Origin: Metallyticus violacea
Taxonomy: Eukaryota; Arthropoda; Insecta; Mantodea; Metallyticidae
DNA length: 64,000 nt
Assembly: GCA_030762175.1 (NCBI GenBank)
Contig: CM060831.1
Coordinates: 34,110,001-34,174,000, forward strand
Reading direction: 5' to 3'
In this document: in pieces, positions 57,816 to 64,000 of the stretch
How positions within the stretch are numbered: the stretch's first letter is position 1
Layout: every line of letters begins with the position of its first letter
The notes under the pieces: model-generated
What the model saw: only the letters and a program-made list of their open reading frames with translations
The model's database searches: none
Told to the model about the DNA's origin: nothing
Program-made: the position numbers and the translations under genes

Positions 57816-59733
57816 GTGTTGTACTTAAGTTTTGAAAGGTGAAGCGCTTGAGCTATCTCATTATAGTATGCAAACGAGCAAAAATATAACTAAATCATGT
57901 TCTTTATTGTGAAATATTTTTTTAACTAATCTCTGGGTAAGAACCTTTTAGAGTACATCTATGTTTTCTGTGCTGATTTGACCGGCCTACTTACGAATGC
58001 TATGCGATTGAAAACATTCCTGTGCTCTAAAAATGGTAGTATACAGGAAATTGTATTCATTATCTAGGTTAGTGTGCTAAATCACATACACAAACTGCTG
58101 CAACTGTGGACAATCAAGAGCGTGCAAAACTGAAGTCATATTACTACTGGTTTAGAATATAAGACAAACCAGTATGTCCGTGGAATGGAGAAAGTTAAAC
58201 AGTGGACCATCTTCCGTTGCTTGGAAGTAAATAAGTTAAAAAATAAATTCAAAACAGCAATAAGTATAAAATAAACTGAGCTATACATTCTCGTATTATT
58301 ACTAAGAAAGATATGAAATTAATTTTATATGTTGTAAATTCTATAGATTTTAAGAATATAAAACTCATTAAAATATTTGAAAATAAACTTGTAAATAGAT
58401 GGTTTAAAATGTTTAAACGGAGGCAATCAATTTCAAATGAACCTAAACTAAGATAACTGTAGTTCAGGAATGTTAATGTTAGCTGTATTGACCCGCGTTT
58501 ATTTATTTTTTTTTTAAACAGGCAAAGCATGGTTTATTTACATGGATGTAGCGACATAAAACACTAGATACTGGAGTTCAGAAAAGCCCGTACATGAAAT
58601 GTCATTGCTTATCCAAAATATTGGTGTGTGTGTGTATGTAGAAATCTATGCACTTGAATTTAAGGGGCGGCTATGAATATCAGACTCCGCCGGCAAACAG
58701 TTTGCTTCCCAGTGCCAAGCAAATCCCCGTTAAGTCGGCCACGTGTCCAAACAAGGGCTCTGCAGTATTATACGTTACTCTTGTTCTTGATGCCTAGCTG
58801 CCACTAGTATATTACATAATGTTAACAACACTTTATATGCCTCATCTTCCGTTCCTACTTCGACTACCTTAAACCATTTCGTGACATGTTACGCAAAATC
58901 TACCGATTTTTATACCCGATATACGGGTATTTAGAGCTCATCTACAGATTTTCACAGGTAATGGGTTGGCAACGTTGATTGCAAAGAAATGTATAACAAA
59001 AAATGCGCATATCTCCGTTTATTTCTTGATGGTGATCTTTTTTACAAAAGACTGGGGGCCGGGATAAAACCCGAAGGACGTGTGATAGTGAAGAGATATA
59101 GTAAGTTCTTTGAAGGAAACAACAGTCTCAAGGAAACAGAAAAAGTGTATGTTTTATTTTCCTCAAGTGGCAATAGCTGCTAATGTATTCCTAGATGGTG
59201 ATTTGCTAAGTCATGAATACCTTCGTGTCAAAATGGTATGTATGACGCTCTAATTAACTGTGGTACACAATGCAAAATACTCTGCTATCCGAGGTTCTTA
59301 TGTATGTTAATGACAGCATTACTTCTTATGAATTTGCTACCTCACGCCATGTCTCTCTGTTTAGGTGATGGTGGACTAACGAAACCACGATTTAGGGTCA
59401 TAGTAAAGGGTGCTAAAGCAGGTGAACTAACTCAGACCACTATGTAATTTTTCAATTGGGGTGGATGACGAAAATTTTAAAGCGAAAAAAATTTAATTAC
59501 TTCTGGTTTCTGCGGGCAGAAGCAAAGCCACTAACTGGTTAATTAGTTTTCGCTCGTTAAATGTATTTACATTAAGCAATTATATCAATTTGGTTTATTA
59601 GGTGACCATGAAATTACGTTGTTTATAAAAAGCCATTAGAGGCCTTAATCAACATAAAAGCAAACAAATTAATGCAGGAAAACCATCTCTATTACAATCA
59701 ATACCCTTTTAACAACAGAAAGTAAGCTTTTAC
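57816..59733. other. Intronic or intergenic stretch
   Basis: AT-rich. The frames at 58989-59183 and 59238-59447 have no recognisable motifs or splice support. Confidence 0.35.
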
Positions 59734-60720
59734 GAGGGCTGTGCAATAAAGAATGATCGTAATTATTTTACAAGCATACTTTCTCGTTCTAAAATTTAAC
59801 TTTACAATATTTTGCTAACTTAATGTAAACGCGGCACTAATTTTCTTGTTGTCACTTCCGGTTCCCGTCTGCTTTCGTCTCAACAAGTCTTCTTCATTAT
59901 GCCGCTGCTATCATTGTGAGAGAGTATTACGAACATTTTTCTAAAATGTTCACTGGGTACCACCCATAAGTTAGTAACTGAAAAGTTGTACATGAGACGT
60001 GTTTGGGCACAGTGGACGATTCCAAGACTGCTGATTTCCGAACAAAAGACTTCCGCGTGAAAATGAAGGTAATCACTGCTGATGAAACTGGGCTACATGA
60101 TTTCATCTTGAAAGAAAACAACAATGCTGTGTGAAAATCTCCATAAAAAATCTAATTTTTCCATATTCAAAGAAATGACTTACCAACATGAACCTGGGCC
60201 GACAGCCGTAACTGGGCAACACTACAGAAATGTCCTGTAAATTCTGCAAGGTCATAACACACGCTAAAGATCACGTTTCCAAGCAACAAGCTGGATGCTG
60301 CACCACAAAAAGTTACGACCGCACATCGCAAATGTTGTTGCTGAATATCTTACAAAAATAAATGCAATGTGTGTTACTTACCCTCTCTGTAGTGCAGATT
60401 TACCCCATATGGCATTTTACTTTTACCCAAATTGAAGAAACACTTGGTCAGGACATTCCCCCCCCCCCCATCATCAGAAGCAGTGGTGAAGAAGGCTGCG
60501 AAGGAGATTTTGAAGAAAACGTTTCCAAGCATGTCTTTAAGACTGGCAGAAACGCTGGGACAGCTTCATTGCATTCCCGTACCGACACAGGTATTAAAAT
60601 AGTCCCACCAGGGTTGTCATAACACAACTTCCTTTCCGTTTTCCCTCTGTGCCAGTATATCTTTGTTATCTGGCTCGCCGTGGCCGGACTATTGTTAATG
60701 GACCCTAACAATAAACATTG
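59734..60720 (+). mobile_element. Mariner element, decayed, inverted partner of 46400-48495
   Basis: Left end ggctgtgcaataaagaatga (terminal-repeat-like) and the 5' UTR match the other copy. The DNA-binding half is deleted. From about 59990: a block equivalent to RWVPRLLTDE, then VITADETGLHDFILKENNNA at about 60070-60125 (first catalytic Asp, DETWxHxFxPE), ANVVAEYLTK at about 60330-60360, LKKHLVRTF at about 60433, VVKKAAKEILKKTF at about 60490-60530 and LGQLHCIP at about 60560. Several stops and shifts. The right terminal repeat is not apparent. It lies within the presumed first TMTC intron. Confidence 0.75.
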
Positions 60721-61657
60721 TCATCTACAACATTAGACTTCCATTTAAGCAATTCATATATTTTAAAATAAATATTAATGTTCATTTGTTTAAAATACTA
60801 ATAATGGGGGAAAAGGTGTGCTCATGAGATTAATAAAATTTTATGCGTGCCTGAAAACTAGCACCTCGAGTAGTAAGTGAATAAAATATAACTTTATTCT
60901 TTTGTGCCATAAATAATTATTTTTCATCTTATTTTCTATCATTGGGCCGAACGGGAGGTTCTGCTGCGGGCTGTTATTCTGATTACAAAGAGTCTTGCTA
61001 GATGTTTATGCAATCAGTTAAATAACGTTAAAGTCAAGGCCCTTCTACTTTCACATTGACTTGTGGATATGAACACTAAACTTCTAACTTAAGATAGTTA
61101 ATTTAAAAAAAAAAAGAAGCGATTTTACGTTAGTATTAATTATGAAAAGTGAAATTATGGATTTCCTCATTAATGTCTTATTAGATACTCAAATACTTTA
61201 TACCGGTAATGGTAGTGTCATTCATAAAAGTGAAGCCACAAGCCGAGTGAGTTGGGTACCGTAACAGAATCGTACATTTCTGCTAAGGAAGTTGCTATAT
61301 CCCGTCTACTAAACAAATCTCTTAAAATGATAAGGAAAACATATTTTCCAACTTTGGTAAATTCGTATGCTGATTAGTATTTTAAGGAGAAAAAGTAACA
61401 GAATATATATATTGTAATTCCTACATATTTTTGTGCTATTCTCCATACACACACATACATATACATTCACGCTTAAAGTTAATTATGAGTTCTTATAAAT
61501 ATCTCATTAAACCGTATATGAAATGTCCATAAACTAAAAATAGCTATTTTATTATTATGGTGTGCATGGTTAACTTTTACTCCAAAAATTTGAATTTATA
61601 TGCTTATCACACGATACGTAGTTTAATTATATTTTTTTTTTCACTCTCGTGTATTTA
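60721..61657. other. Intronic or intergenic stretch
   Basis: AT-rich with A and T runs (for example about 61107-61116); nothing recognised. Confidence 0.35.
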
Positions 61658-61912
61658 CCGCCACGGGTGACCGAAGTCGTTAAGGGTGGACTCGTAAACG
61701 GATTGTTTGGGGTTCGAATCCCGCCAGGACCGTTCTCCCTGACTGTAGTTTTTTCCAGGTTTTCCTCAGTCCTCATAAAAGGCAAATGCCTGGAACCACT
61801 CTTCCTTCCTTTCTTAAAAAACAAAAAAAACTTTCCCAATATATCATTTCATGTATCATCATGTGATACCTCATTAGTTAAACCGGGCGCTAAACACTAT
61901 TAAAAACAATAA
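61658..61912 (+). repeat. tRNA-derived SINE, family A, internally shortened
   Basis: Starts cgccacgggtgaccgaagtc, gttaagggtggactcgtaaa, has a perfect B box (gggttcgaatccc), ccaggaccgttctccctgac, gttttcctcagtcctcataa, then loses the 'ggggaggtaccctaaac' block before ctggaaccac and the 3' part (gatacctcattagttaaacc, gggcgctaaacactatt). Confidence 0.9.
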
Positions 61913-62794
61913 CTCCAGTATTTTATATATGCTTTAAGGTTTTTAGCATAAGTTTTATGTTTATTAGTTTTAAGCTGTTCTTTATGTCCCATCGGTATGA
62001 TATGTATTTTTATATTACACTAATATCTGAATCAGATTTCAAGGATATATATATATAACTGTCTTATGTTTTATACTCCCGCAAAGTCTGCATCTACTTT
62101 ATTAATTTACATACACATATTTCTATGTACGTATAAAGAACTGAATTTGCACTGGGCACGAGCTTTTGCTCTTATTGTAATATTTTAGTTATGTCTATAC
62201 ATAAATAAATGAATAAATATTAATTAATTAAAACTAACTATATGAGACATTTGTATTTGTTAGTTATATTGTGCTCAACGCCGGCTCTTTCCGGCGATTC
62301 AAGTCTTGCCTTGAGCAAGTGTGGAATTAGGTATTCCGTTTGTTGTCTATTACGTTGCATTCTGCATAATGTGAACCACATGGCCGCACAATCAAGCTTC
62401 GTGTTCGTGTCTAGGCCCCCCACGATTCACACAGGATCCAAGACAGGGCTAGCAAACAGCATACTGTGCTAAAGTTACTGAAAACTCACAAGGTGTTACA
62501 CAGTTCAAAACATTCTAAAACGCATTAATATTTTATTTAAATTTTAAAGACATAAGCAAATTTTATTCCAACAAACTATACATCCTTTGTTTGTGGACTT
62601 GGAAAAAAACCTTGTGAGAGTGTGTCATGGTTAATATTGTACTAGACATAGGAACTTTTAAAATAAATAGAGCTCTACTCAAGCAATAGCAACCGTCCAA
62701 GTCATATGACCGCACACAATGTTTATTTATCAGAAGACATGTGACCTGAGTAACTTCCAACAATTAAATTCTGTCATTTGTAAATCAGAGCCCA

Positions 62795-62990
62795 AACGTG
62801 TGGCAGGATTCATAAACGGGAGGTCTGTGCTCGATTCCCGGCAAGACCGTTCCTTGCCAGAGGACTTTCCCCAGGTTTTACTCAGTTCTCATCAATGCAC
62901 CTTAAATTTACTCCTGGCGCGCTTCCTTTCCTAGAAAAAATATTCCTTCCCAATTATTTATAATTTCATTTCATGTATTAACAGAATCCA
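62795..62990 (+). repeat. tRNA-derived SINE, family A, diverged and 5'-truncated
   Basis: cataaacgggaggtctgtgc, B-box-like ctcgattcccgg, caagaccgttcctt, ttccccaggttttactcagt, tctcatcaatgca, and a 3' part with tcatttcatgtatta. More diverged than the other A copies. Confidence 0.78.
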
Positions 62991-64000
62991 TGAAGTCCGA
63001 TACAAGTCATTTTTGTATCGGAGCTGTATGTCTCCATAAAACTTAATAATTGCATGTTTCATGTTTAATTATGATAACCGACACACTTTTTTTTGTACTT
63101 ATAAAGCGTATACCCTTTCGAAGTTAAGAGCATTTTTGCGTATAATTAGTAGCGAACGCTTCTATTAGATTTCTTGACTTAGATAATACATGCAGCACAC
63201 AGTAAAGCTATCTCTACCTACTTAGTGGAACTTTTGATAAGATAGCCAACGTTGTGCAATGGCGGGAATGTGTGCCCTGCAGTTTTTGTGTTGCCCATTA
63301 GTGGTACATGGAGGCAGCTGTATAACAAAAGCTCGAAATACCAAAAGAAAGATCCAATAAAGATGTGTGATTTTTTTGTTACTTTCAGTATTTTAATATT
63401 TATGAACTTTTAATTAGATTAAGTTGATGTAATGTTCGTTTTTCTATTTCAATTTTTGTTTGGTAACTTTAATTGTGCTCTAATAGTCTCTTGGGAAGAG
63501 CTGTTTATCACAATTCCTATTTTATAGTTAGAGACCACGAACATTTCAAGGGGTTCAAAATCAAGGCAGAGAAGCAAACAAAACAAAAATGCCTATGAAC
63601 GAATAACAGACATTCTCGGGCAGCTATTTTGAAACTCAAGACCAATTTGGCATAGAAATTTTAACAGGAAATTAGTCAAGTGTGGCATACTAAGGAAGAA
63701 AGTATAAAATCCCTAATTAAAGTAAATGTGTCGATAAGGAAGCTGAAGTTGAAAAACATAATTTGGCGAATGTCTTCACAAAGAATGATGGCCTGAAGAA
63801 GTTAAGAAAGATTAGCAAAGTGCTTCAAGGCTACGATAATGATATCCCATCTTGTTACCAGATTGCAAGTTTTGTTCCCTCACATCGCGTGATGTGCAAA
63901 GGACATTTTTATGCACAAGCAGGAGAAATAAGCTGGGCTATTGGAAAATTATATCACAAGGTTTAATAGACTCAGATATTGGGAATAACTAAAAATACAA
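62991..64000. other. Right-edge stretch, nothing firm
   Basis: AT-rich. A 67-codon + frame at 63763-63966 (LKKLRKISKVLQGYDNDIP within it) is not recognised and has no splice support. Confidence 0.3.

Overview
This is a 64 kb window of AT-rich, repeat-laden eukaryotic nuclear DNA, almost certainly from an insect with a large genome. Codon-dense operons are absent, and short open frames are mostly chance or repeat-derived. Splice-flanked exons, many microsatellites, tRNA-derived SINEs with A-rich tails and abundant decayed Tc1/mariner transposases all point this way. The SINE and mariner mixture looks polyneopteran (cockroach, termite or stick-insect type), but that is an impression, not a measurement.

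Host genes are sparse. (1) 21633-22631 is an intact, uninterrupted 332-codon frame with an N-terminal FHA domain, a central acidic low-complexity region and a C-terminal PBZ zinc finger: an APLF-like DNA-break-repair factor. It is the only complete protein gene visible. (2) 53531-53817 is the first coding exon of a TMTC-family protein O-mannosyltransferase. It has a GC-richer promoter region, a TATA box, two short upstream ORFs and a good splice donor; the later exons lie outside the window or were not found. (3) 144-250 looks like an internal exon of an unrecognised gene entering from the left. Weaker splice-flanked candidates are at 17747-17821 (+), 35092-35160 (-), 40365-40443 (+) and 41251-41321 (+).

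The rest is a transposon graveyard. Decayed Tc1/mariner elements are at 1202-2388 (terminal inverted repeats visible), 12113-12310, 16555-16965, 23640-23925, 24870-25530, 44440-44975 with a shorter relative at 57590-57815, and an inverted pair at 46400-48495 and 59734-60720. hAT remnants are a direct repeat pair (8841-9690 and 41592-42435) carrying a hAT C-terminal dimerisation segment, and a non-autonomous element at 49180-50047 with 10-bp inverted ends and an imperfect 8-bp target duplication. There is also a Harbinger (HARBI1-like) nuclease fragment at 39489-39755, a LINE reverse-transcriptase fragment at 4750-5130 (-), and a possible LTR at 30650-31310. At least two well-populated tRNA-derived SINE families (called A and B here) and several other tRNA-headed elements occur throughout. 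One SINE A copy has a perfect 16-bp target-site duplication.

I see no CRISPR array, rRNA gene, functional tRNA gene, or operon-like gene system. The most noteworthy items are the intronless FHA-PBZ gene, the unassigned splice-flanked exons, and the element families that can be defined from multiple copies inside this one window.
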